Shown here: one piece after another, positions 31,539-39,818 of the stretch
Position numbering within the stretch: position 1 is the first letter of the stretch
Layout of the letters: each line of letters begins with the position of its first letter
Assembly: GCA_002435705.1 (NCBI GenBank)
Contig: DIVA01000079.1
Location: 1 to 39,827 of the forward strand
Length of the DNA: 39,827 nucleotides
Source of the DNA: Bacteriovoracaceae bacterium UBA6144
GTDB lineage: Bacteria; Bdellovibrionota; Bacteriovoracia; Bacteriovoracales; Bacteriovoracaceae
Direction of reading: 5' to 3'
Program-made: the position numbers and the translations under genes
The notes under the pieces: model-generated
What the model saw: the letters and a program-made list of their open reading frames with translations, nothing else
The model's database searches: none
What the model was told of the DNA's origin: nothing

Positions 31539-31602
31539 CTAAATTCAAATGAAAAAGCCCATCCTCACTTGTGTTCGGATGGGCCTTATCATTTGAATTT
31601 AG
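31539..31602 (-). terminator. Terminator of the tRNA gene inside a larger palindrome
   Basis: On the minus strand GCCCATCC and GGATGGGC (31577-31584 and 31557-31564) form an 8-bp stem followed by five Ts, a good intrinsic terminator. Outside it CTAAATTCAAATGA (31539-31552) and TCATTTGAATTTAG (31589-31602) form a 14-bp perfect outer stem, which reaches the tRNA CCA. Either stem alone or both stacked could form. Confidence 0.82.
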
Positions 31603-31680
31603 TGGTGGGACAAACAGGACTTGAACCTGTAACCACCCGGTTATGAGCCGGGGGCTCTAACCAATTGAGCTATTGTCCCA
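31603..31680 (-). tRNA. tRNA with CAU anticodon (Met elongator or lysidine-type Ile2)
   Basis: On the minus strand a full cloverleaf: acceptor TGGGACA/TGTCCCA, D arm GCTCAATTGGTTAGAGC, anticodon arm CCCGG-CTCATAA-CCGGG, T arm ACAGG-TTCAAGT-CCTGT, and an encoded CCA. The anticodon is CAT. The elongator Met and the Ile2 tRNA that is modified to lysidine share it; the anticodon stem GGCTCATAACC is close to known Ile2 tRNAs, but I cannot decide. It is not an initiator type, as the acceptor starts with a paired T-A. The terminator follows directly. Confidence 0.93.
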
Positions 31681-31701
31681 CAGTGGGGTAGACTTTACAT
31701 C

Positions 31702-32481
31702 ATGAACACCTCATTCACCAAGTACTCAGCGAACGGAAATCACTTCATTCTTTTTGACGAGATGCAAGATTCAGCTTCCATCTCAGCAAAAGCCATTCAG
31801 GAGTGGTGTCATCCTACTTTCGGCATAGGCGCTGACGGGGTGGCCAGTATCTCTGGTCACGACAATTTGGATTTTACCTTTCGCCTGTGGAATTCGGATG
31901 GTGGTGAAGCTGAAATGTGCGGCAATGCAGCGAGAGCAGCTGCCTATCACTATCTGACTCATCATACGCAAAAAAAAGAAGTGCGATTTAAGACGATGAA
32001 TGCTGAGTATTGGGCGCGCCTTGAGGGTGAGAGACTCTGGCTTGAGATGAGTGAGAAAAAAGAGTCAGGCTCATTTGATAAAAGTCTTTTTAAAAATTAT
32101 CTCAATGCTTATTTTCTTGATACCGGTGTGCCTCATCTGGTGCTGCAGGTGAGTGATATCGAAAAAATAAACCTCATGCAGGAAGCTCCTCTGTGGCGCT
32201 ACCACCAAATGTTTACGCGAGGAACGAACGTCGATTTTATCTCTGTGCCCGATGCCTCTCAAGCACTGGTGAATCTCCGAGTATACGAGCGAGGAGTTGA
32301 GGGTGAGACCTGGTCATGTGGCACGGGAGTGGCTGCCGTTGGTTGGGCCTGTCGAACATTTTTCGGCTGGAAGAGTGATATTGTTGTGGTGACCAAAGGA
32401 GGCGAGCATCGGGTTCGCTTCGTGGAAGATAAATTGTGGTATTCGGGAGTTATTAAGCTGGTTTTTAAGGGCCAGTTTTAG
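31702..32481 (+). CDS. dapF: Diaminopimelate epimerase DapF
   Basis: A 259-residue racemase-fold enzyme that turns LL- into meso-diaminopimelate for lysine and peptidoglycan synthesis. The two catalytic cysteines are Cys73 in EMCGNAARA and Cys206 in WSCGTGVAA. Other landmarks are TKYSANGNHFILFD, FRLWNSDGGEAEMCGN and GTNVDFI. Length is slightly under E. coli DapF (274). No strong ribosome site is visible before the ATG. It ends by overlapping the convergent beta-barrel gene by four bases. Confidence 0.95.
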   Translation: MNTSFTKYSANGNHFILFDEMQDSASISAKAIQEWCHPTFGIGADGVASISGHDNLDFTFRLWNSDGGEAEMCGNAARAAAYHYLTHHTQKKEVRFKTMNAEYWARLEGERLWLEMSEKKESGSFDKSLFKNYLNAYFLDTGVPHLVLQVSDIEKINLMQEAPLWRYHQMFTRGTNVDFISVPDASQALVNLRVYERGVEGETWSCGTGVAAVGWACRTFFGWKSDIVVVTKGGEHRVRFVEDKLWYSGVIKLVFKGQF

Positions 32482-33755
32482 AGACCAAAATTCAGCTTAA
32501 AATTCAGCGAACTGGTTTGAACAATACGCGAAAGTCCATTGATGCGATTAAGTTGAGCATCGTCTAACCAGTGATACTCATAAACCATGAAAAAATCTTC
32601 CAAGAGTTTTACCTGCGCGGCAAGCCTCTGTTCGGTCAAGCTATCGCCTAAATCAATGCTCCAGGTGGCGATCTCTTGACGAGGGCGATAGATGGTTTCA
32701 CTCGTCAGCATAAATTCTTTTGAGAAGGGAACTTCGAAATAGAGACGAAGGGCATGGCGCAAGCCTTTAATCTGTTCTTCTTGAATACGGGCTTGCTGAT
32801 TGAAGACTTCGTGGGTGCGAATCTCATAAGTTGGGGCGTAGCTGAAGGTGACCTTTTTAAAGGTGTCCCCATCTTTGTAATTCCAAGTCATTCCTACTGG
32901 CGCAAATAAATAGTGCTGCTTAGGAGTGGAGAGTCGACCAAAGCGCTGCTGGCGAAAAGTGAGGTCAGTGTAGATGTCGAAGTTTTCTGAAAAATTCTTC
33001 ACTGAAAAACGTGCGCTCGCGAGACTGGATTCGTTGATGATGTCATCGCCGGTGGCACTGTTACTCGCGCGCAGAGACACTCGGTCGAGATTGAGATTCA
33101 TCTTATAGCGTGTGCCTTCGTTGGCCATGCTCCCACCATAACGGATATTCTCAATGGAATTTTGACCACCTTTTTGAGTGGTCCAAGGAGAAGCAAAAAT
33201 CGAAGCTTTCACGACTTTGAAGTCGCGTTTTAATTTTTCAGCGTCAAAGGTTTTTTCAATTAAAACTTGTGTGACTGATTTTTTGTCTTCTTCGAAGCCC
33301 TCCAGTGTTTCCGGGAGGTCGCTCTTCACTTTTGCAGTAGGAGCTTTTTCGGGATCTTTCAAAAAAGAGTCATCAAACTTAGGAACAATCTTAGAGTGAT
33401 CAATCTCATTCCATTCTTGGGCAAACTTGGGGGCCTCAGATGCATCCATCCCGACGATGGTGTAGGTGAGGTCTTTTGAAATCAATTCACTCTCAACGAT
33501 GCGATACAGCTTCCAGTGGCTTGTCAGCTGTCCCGTTTTCACACACACTCCACGAGCGGCGTAACCATCTGTGGTCATCAGTTTGGCGTGAGAGCCCACG
33601 TTGACCCCGTCATCGATACTACGATTAAGAACCACGATGTTGTTGGGGTAGAGGGCGAGCAATCGTACATTTGTAAGGCGGTCATTGATATCTAAGGCCA
33701 TGGCCTCTAAACTCAAGACTGCGCTCAAAACCATCCATGGTAATGATCTATTCAT
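32478..33755 (-). CDS. Predicted outer-membrane beta-barrel protein of unknown function
   Basis: A 425-residue protein with a signal peptide (MNRSLPWMVLSAVLSLEAMA). Residues 22-110 look like a small beta domain (ALYPNNIVVLNRSIDDGVNVGSHAKLM), residues 110-185 are a charged linker, and from about 190 on there are alternating strands with aromatic ends (MNLNLDRVSLRASN, DIYTDLTFRQQRFG, KVTFSYAPTYEIRT, LRLYFEVPF) ending in LNFKLNFGL. This is typical of an outer-membrane barrel with a periplasmic N-terminal domain. No named family is recognised. It stands alone between dapF and apt. Confidence 0.72.
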   Translation of the reverse strand: MNRSLPWMVLSAVLSLEAMALDINDRLTNVRLLALYPNNIVVLNRSIDDGVNVGSHAKLMTTDGYAARGVCVKTGQLTSHWKLYRIVESELISKDLTYTIVGMDASEAPKFAQEWNEIDHSKIVPKFDDSFLKDPEKAPTAKVKSDLPETLEGFEEDKKSVTQVLIEKTFDAEKLKRDFKVVKASIFASPWTTQKGGQNSIENIRYGGSMANEGTRYKMNLNLDRVSLRASNSATGDDIINESSLASARFSVKNFSENFDIYTDLTFRQQRFGRLSTPKQHYLFAPVGMTWNYKDGDTFKKVTFSYAPTYEIRTHEVFNQQARIQEEQIKGLRHALRLYFEVPFSKEFMLTSETIYRPRQEIATWSIDLGDSLTEQRLAAQVKLLEDFFMVYEYHWLDDAQLNRINGLSRIVQTSSLNFKLNFGL

Positions 33756-33792
33756 CTCTTAAGTTTAAACTAAAATTGAAAATACTCTAGAG

Positions 33793-34296
33793 TTAATAAG
33801 TCAGAACAGTGTGGAGCTTGTGCCCCGATGACTCAAACTTGTTCAAGAAACTCAGGTTAATGAACACACACGAGCCCATGACCTGAAAATTATTTTTTTC
33901 ACACAGTTTAATGGCCGCCTTAAGGGTTCCCCCAGTAGCGAGGACGTCATCAACGATCAGTACTTTTTTCTTTTGAGTATTCACGGCCATCTCGATGGTG
34001 TCTGTACCGTACTCAAGAGCGTAGGACTCAGCCACCACTGGAGGAGGCAATTTACCTTTCTTGCGGATCACGATGAAGCCTTTTTTATTCAGCATCGCCA
34101 TGGCTGCACCCAGAATAAAGCCTCTGGATTCGATCCCAGCGACATAGTCGATCTCTGCCCAGTTAATGTTTTGAGACATGCTCTCAATGAGAGCAGGGAG
34201 ATGGTCTTCCATGAGAGGAGTGATGTCTTTGAAACCCACTCCAGGTTTAGGGAAATCTTGTACGTTGCGAATAAATTGTTCTAGAGGATGTGTCAT
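33793..34296 (-). CDS. apt: Adenine phosphoribosyltransferase
   Basis: A purine-salvage enzyme that makes AMP from adenine and PRPP. The 167 residues show QDFPKPGVGFKDITPLMED, GIESRGFILGAAMA, RKKGKLPPP, ESYALEYGTDTIEM and the PRPP loop VLIVDDVLATGGT, all in family order and length. The open frame begins five codons earlier, but the ATG at 34296 gives the usual N terminus (MTHPLEQFIRNVQDFP). Neither start has a strong ribosome site. Confidence 0.95.
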   Translation of the reverse strand: MTHPLEQFIRNVQDFPKPGVGFKDITPLMEDHLPALIESMSQNINWAEIDYVAGIESRGFILGAAMAMLNKKGFIVIRKKGKLPPPVVAESYALEYGTDTIEMAVNTQKKKVLIVDDVLATGGTLKAAIKLCEKNNFQVMGSCVFINLSFLNKFESSGHKLHTVLTY

Positions 34297-34340
34297 ACCA
34301 CAGTCATACATCGAAGAGGTTTGATGAGCAAGAATTCTAC

Positions 34341-34547
34341 TTAATCGCGTTGCAGAATGAGGGGCTTTGCCTTCATTTTACGAATTTGAATAGGTTTAAG
34401 GGCGGGATTAACACTCGCTAAACTTCGTTGAGCTTCCCGCAAATGAGCTTTGGTCTTTGACGTTGTTTTTAAACGGACCTGCTCCTCAAGAGTTGAGTTA
34501 GCAAAGGCAGCGGTAGAAAAAAGTATAATGAGTAATGTCCATTTCAT
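34341..34547 (-). CDS. Small secreted basic protein of unknown function
   Basis: A 68-residue protein: signal peptide MKWTLLIILFSTAAFAN, then about 50 residues rich in Lys, Arg, Gln and Ala. The frame reaches a GTG two codons upstream, but AAGGGG sits five bases before the ATG at 34547. The mature part is basic and probably helical, which may suit binding to nucleic acid, peptidoglycan or lipid; nothing more can be said. Confidence 0.6.
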   Translation of the reverse strand: MKWTLLIILFSTAAFANSTLEEQVRLKTTSKTKAHLREAQRSLASVNPALKPIQIRKMKAKPLILQRD

Positions 34548-34695
34548 ACTCACCCCTTATCGGATCGCCCTTTGAGATCTTCACTTAAAAAGTGAGTGTC
34601 AAAAGTTTAGACACCCCCCCAGGAATAACTGACTAAAATGTGGTGGGTTGATCTGGCCTCAGGCTTGCTTCTCCATGGGGTATAGGAGATCAAGT

Positions 34696-35013
34696 ATGAA
34701 AACCATCATTTTAGGCCTAGGCCTGTTAATCAGTGGACTCTCGTGGTCCGGCACAGTGCAAATGATTAACGCTTTAGGAAGCTCTCCTAAGGGGCAGTAT
34801 GTGGCGATTGAAGAGTATGGCTACAATGCGGGATTAAAAACTTATTATTCCAGAATAAAAATAATGAATGTATGGAAAAACCACTATGTCAGTGAGCCCA
34901 TTGAAATTGAAAAAGGGGCTCGTCGTCCAAGTGATCTCGTGCAAGTGAGAAAAGAGGTTCTTGAGCAAGCCAGCGAAGAGATAGCGCGCTTTAAAATAGA
35001 TCTTTCAGGTTAA
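34696..35013 (+). CDS. Small secreted protein of unknown function
   Basis: A 105-residue protein with a signal peptide (MKTIILGLGLLISGLSWSG) and a short beta-rich mature part (ALGSSPKGQYVAIEEYGYNAGLKTYYSRIKIMNVW), which recalls one blade of TolB/YVTN-like propellers or the DUF2259 group; one blade alone would not fold as a propeller. The ATG at 34696 has a TAGGAG site; the 16 codons upstream in frame are probably not translated. It overlaps the convergent sirtuin gene by nine bases. Confidence 0.62.
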   Translation: MKTIILGLGLLISGLSWSGTVQMINALGSSPKGQYVAIEEYGYNAGLKTYYSRIKIMNVWKNHYVSEPIEIEKGARRPSDLVQVRKEVLEQASEEIARFKIDLSG

Positions 35014-35811
35014 TTTGAAAAACTTCGGGAGTGTCACTTCGGCAGCTCCCGGTATGAAGAAATCAATATTTTCACTTTCATCCAAAGCTTCCAGGTTAAA
35101 GACCCCCGTGGTCGCTTGGTGAGACTTGGCAATCCCCAAAAAAGCGGCTGCTGGATACACCACTCCGCTGGTGCCAATGCTTAAGAAAAGATCACAGCGC
35201 TCAAGCTCACCCATAATCCGCTCCATGTAAAATGGCTCTTCACCAAACCAAACGATGTGTGGCCTCAGCAGTTCCCCGCAACAGGGGGACAGAGGAAGCC
35301 CATCTGAATTGAGGTGAACCTCATATTGAGAGAGACTTTCTGGGCTGGCCTTTTGACTTTCAGAAAGAATCCCACTGGAGCGAGGAATTTCCTCTGACAA
35401 CCAAATCGTGTCATCGAGCCAGACGTGCTGACAGTAGGTGCAACGGGATTTCTCAAGTGTGCCGTGCATGCAGATCGGATCAAGGAATCCTTTTTTTTCT
35501 GCGCGCATGTGAAGACCGTCTACGTTCTGCGTGACCAGTGTGATTTCACCATCAAATTTTCCCGCAAATTCGTCGAGGATGAGGTGAGCAGCATTGGGTT
35601 TTGCTTCTCCGGCATTTTTTCTTCTGAGAGAGTAGAAGCGCCAAACGAGTTCAGGATTATTGTCAAAAGCTTCCGGGGTCGCAACTTCTTCAATGCGATG
35701 GTTCTCCCAGAGCCCACCGGCATCTCGAAATGTCTTAATTCCAGAGCCCGCAGAAATACCTGCGCCTGTGAGAATGACCACTTTTTTATAATTAGACCAA
35801 GAGAAATTCAT
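35005..35811 (-). CDS. cobB: Sirtuin NAD-dependent deacylase, class III-like, with odd zinc site
   Basis: A 268-residue sirtuin that removes acyl groups from lysine using NAD. Motifs are GAGISAGSGIKTFRD, TQNVDGLH and catalytic His116 in CMHGTLE. Tyr60 and Arg63 in RFYSLRR are the class III pair that lets SIRT5 and E. coli CobB accept succinyl- and malonyl-lysine. The zinc ribbon is changed: C124-x2-C127 is normal, but the second pair is adjacent (Cys177-Cys178 in SPCCGELLRP) instead of CxxC, and about 50 residues lie between the pairs, longer than in CobB. It may bind zinc in another way or have lost it. The ribosome site is unremarkable. Confidence 0.9.
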   Translation of the reverse strand: MNFSWSNYKKVVILTGAGISAGSGIKTFRDAGGLWENHRIEEVATPEAFDNNPELVWRFYSLRRKNAGEAKPNAAHLILDEFAGKFDGEITLVTQNVDGLHMRAEKKGFLDPICMHGTLEKSRCTYCQHVWLDDTIWLSEEIPRSSGILSESQKASPESLSQYEVHLNSDGLPLSPCCGELLRPHIVWFGEEPFYMERIMGELERCDLFLSIGTSGVVYPAAAFLGIAKSHQATTGVFNLEALDESENIDFFIPGAAEVTLPKFFKLT

Positions 35812-35821
35812 TGTCTTAAGT

Positions 35822-36667
35822 TTAGCGAGAACGCTGCGCTCTTTGTATGATTTTCTTCATGTTTTCAGGCAGGGCCTTTAAAAGGACGATCCGCTCTTGA
35901 GGGAGGTCTGCGCTTGTGACGTAGTTTTTTAAACAGCCTGATGAATCCAGTTCAAAATCTCGTCCACCGCTCACCAAAAGGCCTATCATCTGCTCATTGA
36001 GGTTAAAGATGGGAGAGCCGGAGTTGCCATGAAAAACATCAAGCGCAGCGATCAGATGAGTTGTTGAATCCATGACTGCCGATCCGACTCCAGAATGCTT
36101 GAGGGGAAGTCCCAGGGGGGAGCCGATCGCAAAGACCTGATCAGCACCACCTACACCAAAATCAATTCTCTGCTTAGGAAGGCGTGCTTTTGTCTTGAGT
36201 TTTAGAAGTACGACATCAAGATCAACATCTTGAGCCAGGATGGATTCACATTGATAAAGGTGCTCAAATCCAAGAGTGGGGAAGTGTTGTAAGGTATCAG
36301 TGAAGTCAAACGCCCAGGAGAGTTTTTCGCAGTCATACTTGTTCTTCACACAGTGCTGAGCGGTGAGGATGATGCCTCCTCCGACATGCACTCCGGTGCA
36401 GTCTCCCAGTGAGGCTTCTTGAGCAAAGGCTTCACCCTTACACATGCGGTAGCGTGACTCAAGAGTCGGTGGTGTGATGAAAGGATTAAGGCGAGCGTAG
36501 CGGTGAGAGATGGCCACGGCCACAGGCAGAGCGAGAGAGGGATTAGGGAGCTGAGAAATATTCAGCCTGTCATCAGTATCATAGATGGTTTCAGTGAAAA
36601 AAGGCACATCTTGGGCATGTGCCATCAGGCTGAAGAAAAATATAAAGAGGTATTTCATCTCAATCAT
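35822..36667 (-). CDS. Secreted trypsin-like serine protease
   Basis: A 281-residue protein with a signal peptide (KYLFIFFFSLMAHA) and an S1-fold catalytic domain. Probable triad: His105 in LTAQHC, Asp151 in DLDVVLLKL, Ser216 in FHGNSGSPIF. The GNSGSP form rather than GDSGGP is common in bacterial V8/trypsin-like proteases. Cysteines at 90, 106, 113 and 140 could form disulfides. A start three codons later (MKYLF) would be equally good; neither has a clear ribosome site. It could act on prey, host or envelope proteins. Confidence 0.85.
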   Translation of the reverse strand: MIEMKYLFIFFFSLMAHAQDVPFFTETIYDTDDRLNISQLPNPSLALPVAVAISHRYARLNPFITPPTLESRYRMCKGEAFAQEASLGDCTGVHVGGGIILTAQHCVKNKYDCEKLSWAFDFTDTLQHFPTLGFEHLYQCESILAQDVDLDVVLLKLKTKARLPKQRIDFGVGGADQVFAIGSPLGLPLKHSGVGSAVMDSTTHLIAALDVFHGNSGSPIFNLNEQMIGLLVSGGRDFELDSSGCLKNYVTSADLPQERIVLLKALPENMKKIIQRAQRSR

Positions 36668-36712
36668 AGTTTATCTGAGAGAGGGGTCAGATCGATTGAT
36701 CGTGTAAAGAAT

Positions 36713-37657
36713 TCATACCCATTTTTCAGGGCAATCGATGCCTTTGAGGAGAAACTCTAAGAGGTGAAGGTGTCGTCTCATGGTTCGAGCGTAGCGATGC
36801 TTTTTGACGGGATTAAATATTCCACTCATCGAGAAGAACTGCCACGGATTTTTTTTGACCCACATCCATGAGCCCATCTCTAGGGTAAAGGGAAGGTAAG
36901 CGGAATTATTTCGTTTTTGTTTTTCTATATATAACCAATCCCAAAGGTCACCGTGAGTCATGTAGCTGTGGTGCTGAGGCTCAATTTTATAAATATGATA
37001 GGGGTAGGTCTTTTCAAAAATCTCGATGATCCTGTGGATCGCGCCTAAGTGAGGAAAAGGAGCATCGGTGTGAGCCCAGGGGTACCAGAGACGATCTTTC
37101 ATCCCAAACCCAGAGTGCAGATCAATACTGATAGCAGCCTGAGATTGATAGATATACTTTTGGGCAAAAGCTTCAACGGCAAGAGTTTCATTTTGCAGGC
37201 TATTTCCACGATACCAAGGCATAAAGCCTCCGTAGTGATGGCCGGATACACCCCACAGCAGCTTGCCCTTCGCCTCTACAGGGGCATTACGCATCAGATC
37301 TACTCCATTATTATTAGAGCGGCGATTTAAAGCAAAACCTGCAGGATTAATAATAGGGATGGAGACGAGGCGGTTGCGTTCAAAAAAACTTCTCCATTCG
37401 CGATCCCAGCTGCATTTCTGAAGAAGCATATTCAAAAAAGCCAAAAGAACATGCGAGCCCACCCTTTCCAAACCATGGACTCCGGCAAAAAGGCCAAATG
37501 TGGGGGCAGTGGGAGCTTGATTCCCTATGACTAATCCGAGCAACGGGTACTCAACACCTTTGGCCTGAATCTTACCTAGGTCTTCAACCTGCAAAAGGTT
37601 AGAAAAGCGGTCATTCAGCTTTTCTAATTCTGTGAGTTCGGGAATCTTTTTATACAT
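36713..37657 (-). CDS. M14-family zinc carboxypeptidase
   Basis: A 314-residue enzyme of the zinc carboxypeptidase/aspartoacylase fold. Zinc ligands are His61 and Glu64 in GVHGLERVGS and His181 in SIDLHSGFG; the catalytic Glu is Glu260 in FTLEMGSW. NPAGFALNRRSNNNGVDLMRN is the substrate-binding arginine stretch typical of M14. There is no signal peptide, so it should act in the cytoplasm, or is exported in another way. M14 enzymes cleave C-terminal residues of peptides, including peptidoglycan peptides. The large number of aromatic residues in the last third is notable. Confidence 0.83.
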   Translation of the reverse strand: MYKKIPELTELEKLNDRFSNLLQVEDLGKIQAKGVEYPLLGLVIGNQAPTAPTFGLFAGVHGLERVGSHVLLAFLNMLLQKCSWDREWRSFFERNRLVSIPIINPAGFALNRRSNNNGVDLMRNAPVEAKGKLLWGVSGHHYGGFMPWYRGNSLQNETLAVEAFAQKYIYQSQAAISIDLHSGFGMKDRLWYPWAHTDAPFPHLGAIHRIIEIFEKTYPYHIYKIEPQHHSYMTHGDLWDWLYIEKQKRNNSAYLPFTLEMGSWMWVKKNPWQFFSMSGIFNPVKKHRYARTMRRHLHLLEFLLKGIDCPEKWV

Positions 37658-37794
37658 TCAATGATTATAACTCAAAGCACGACCACTCAGAAGACAGATT
37701 CTGAAGGCAATTTTTGCTATCACCCAGCACTCATTTGGCCTTATGCTAGAATTTCTCCCTGCCAGTATTCAGGGCAAAAAATGAAGGTTTTAAC

Positions 37795-39393
37795 ATGTGC
37801 GGGTTATTTGCCAGTTTAAGTGATGTAAAAAAGATGCCTCAGTTTCAGGAAGCCTTCCAAGAGCTCGTTCATCGTGGCCCTGATGACACTGAAGTCGTGC
37901 AACCTCAGGGCTCAGTGAGTTTTGCGTTTCATCGGCTTGCCATCATGGATACTTCGCACGCAGGTGACCAACCTTTTAAACACAATGAGCAAGACATATG
38001 GCTCATGTGTAATGGGGAAGTCTACAACTACCCAGAGCTCCTGAAGTCCTATGAAAATAAATATGAATTCAAATCTCACTCTGACTGTGAACCCATCTTA
38101 CCTCTCTACGTTGAGTATGGAATCGAAGAGATGTCTCGTCGCTTAGACGCGGAATTTGCTCTTGTCATCTGGGATGCAGAAAAAAATAAAATTTTCGCCT
38201 CTCGTGATCCCGTAGGTATTCGTCCTCTCTTCTATGGATTCTCGAAGCTCGATAAAAAGATCATGTTTGCTTCAGAGCTTAAGGTCCTCCATGAGTTGTG
38301 CGAAGAAGTGCATGCTTTTCCACCGGGTCATTACTACGACGGTGAAGGAAACTTTAAAAGTTTTCGTCGTATCTCTGAGGTGAAAGCCTTTACCAAAGAC
38401 CCGCAGGAGAAAGTTCTCACAGAAATTCGTGATCGCTTAATCGAGGCGGTCCGTAAACGTTTAGTGGCTGATGTGCCAGTGGGCTATCTCTTGTCCGGAG
38501 GTCTAGATTCCTCACTTGTCTGTGGGATTGCGGCCCATGTGTTGAAGAAGCCTCTCGTTACGTTTTCTGTGGGCCTAAACAAGAGTCCGATTGATCTTCC
38601 CTATGCAAAAAAAGTGGCTGACTTTATTCACTCGACTCATCATGAAGTGATTTTTACCGAAGAAGATACCCTGAAGTATGTGCGAGATGTGATTTGGCAT
38701 CTTGAGACTTGGGACATTACAACGATCAGAGCTTCAATTGGAATGTATCTGGTGTGTAAATACATCCATGAAAAAACAAAAATCAAGGTCGTGCTCACAG
38801 GAGAAGTGAGTGATGAGATTTTTGGATATAAGTACACTGACTTTGCACCGAGTGCGGCTGAATTCCAAAAAGAATCAGTCAAACGCATTGATGAACTTTA
38901 TATGTACGACGTCCTGCGAGCTGACCGCTGTATCGCCGCTCACAGTCTCGAGGCCAGAGTCCCCTTCGCGGATCTGGATTTTGTTTCCTACTGCATGAGC
39001 ATTCCGGGTGAGATGAAAATGAATACCACTGGAATGGGAAAATATCTTTTAAGGAAAGCTTTCGATGGCATGAATATTCTGCCTGATGAAATTCTCTGGC
39101 GCGAGAAAGCAGCATTCTCTGATGCCGTCGGACACTCGATGGTTGATACGCTCAAGGCTTTTGCGGAGAAGAGTTACACGCAAGCAGACCTTGAAGCGGC
39201 GAAAGCGAAATACCCCTATGGGACTCCCTTTACGAAAGAATCCCTTTGGTATCGCGACATCTTTGAAGAGTTCTACCCTGGAAGAGCTGGGCTGATTAAG
39301 GATTTCTGGATGCCCAACAAGTCCTGGGAGGGCTGTAATGTGGCTGATCCCTCGGCGCGTGTGCTCTCAAATTACGGCAAGTCGGGCGTCTAG
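37795..39393 (+). CDS. asnB: Asparagine synthetase, glutamine-hydrolysing
   Basis: A 532-residue class B asparagine synthetase. The N terminus MCGLFAS provides the nucleophile Cys2 of the glutaminase domain; HRGPDDTE, FAFHRLAIMD and CNGEVYNY are its other marks. The synthetase domain has the PP-loop SGGLDSSLVCGIAA, VLTGEVSDEIFGYKY and SLEARVPFADLDFV. Length is near E. coli AsnB (554), which points to primary metabolism rather than a lasso-peptide or sugar-modification relative. A GAAGG site precedes the ATG. It is divergent from the M14 gene across about 137 bases. Confidence 0.93.
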   Translation: MCGLFASLSDVKKMPQFQEAFQELVHRGPDDTEVVQPQGSVSFAFHRLAIMDTSHAGDQPFKHNEQDIWLMCNGEVYNYPELLKSYENKYEFKSHSDCEPILPLYVEYGIEEMSRRLDAEFALVIWDAEKNKIFASRDPVGIRPLFYGFSKLDKKIMFASELKVLHELCEEVHAFPPGHYYDGEGNFKSFRRISEVKAFTKDPQEKVLTEIRDRLIEAVRKRLVADVPVGYLLSGGLDSSLVCGIAAHVLKKPLVTFSVGLNKSPIDLPYAKKVADFIHSTHHEVIFTEEDTLKYVRDVIWHLETWDITTIRASIGMYLVCKYIHEKTKIKVVLTGEVSDEIFGYKYTDFAPSAAEFQKESVKRIDELYMYDVLRADRCIAAHSLEARVPFADLDFVSYCMSIPGEMKMNTTGMGKYLLRKAFDGMNILPDEILWREKAAFSDAVGHSMVDTLKAFAEKSYTQADLEAAKAKYPYGTPFTKESLWYRDIFEEFYPGRAGLIKDFWMPNKSWEGCNVADPSARVLSNYGKSGV

Positions 39394-39433
39394 GTACCTG
39401 ACTAAAGTGCTTCTTTGGGTGTCAAAGCCCATG

Positions 39434-39459
39434 AAGACTGAGAACATTTTCTTAGTCTT
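39434..39459 (+). terminator. Hairpin between asnB and the last gene
   Basis: AAGACTGAGAA pairs with TTCTTAGTCTT (one G-T pair), an 11-bp stem with a four-base loop. It lies 40 bases after the asnB stop and just before the AAGGAG site of the next gene. The missing T run leaves open whether it stops transcription or is part of the leader. Confidence 0.5.
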
Positions 39460-39474
39460 ACTAAGGAGTACTTT

Positions 39475-39789
39475 ATGAAATTTCTAGCTCTCTCGGCCCT
39501 ACTCATCTCAACATCTGTCATGGCAGCTTCTGTACGCATCACAAGTTTCAACTACGTCCGCTCAGGTGAAGCCTTGGCTGAACTTTGTGGAACCGTCACT
39601 GACTCTGCGTCGACTCCAGCTTTCGTGCGGGTTCAAATCGACCACACTTCAAATCGTCCAGCTACTTACAACACGCTCACAGACACGAATGGTCGCTTCT
39701 GTGTGGCCGTTGTCACTTTTCGCGGAACAGCTGAAGCGAGTGTGATGAATCAGAACGCTCCTGTGGTAGAAGCTCTTATTGCTCAATAA
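39475..39789 (+). CDS. Small secreted protein of unknown function
   Basis: A 104-residue protein with a clear signal peptide (MKFLALSALLISTSVMAAS), an AAGGAG site and a beta-rich mature domain with two cysteines placed to form one disulfide (ELCGTVTD and RFCVAVVT). Strand pattern and the DTNGRFCVAV turn recall the carboxypeptidase regulatory-like (transthyretin-type) fold, but this is weak. It is probably periplasmic or on the surface. Confidence 0.72.
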   Translation: MKFLALSALLISTSVMAASVRITSFNYVRSGEALAELCGTVTDSASTPAFVRVQIDHTSNRPATYNTLTDTNGRFCVAVVTFRGTAEASVMNQNAPVVEALIAQ

Positions 39790-39792
39790 AAA

Positions 39793-39818
39793 AAGGGCCC
39801 TTAGTGATCTGAGCCCTT
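39793..39818. terminator. Probable bidirectional terminator at the right edge
   Basis: AAGGGC and GCCCTT form a 6-bp stem with a 14-base loop, flanked by a run of seven As on the left. Read on the minus strand this gives a U-tract of normal quality, so it may serve a gene arriving from beyond the window as well as the secreted protein gene. Confidence 0.55.

Noticed and set aside
31306..31548. An 80-codon minus-strand frame through the duplicated tRNA 3' end
   Set aside because: Part of its protein is only the translation of the tRNA end and the palindromic block; it also overlaps the secreted-protein gene.
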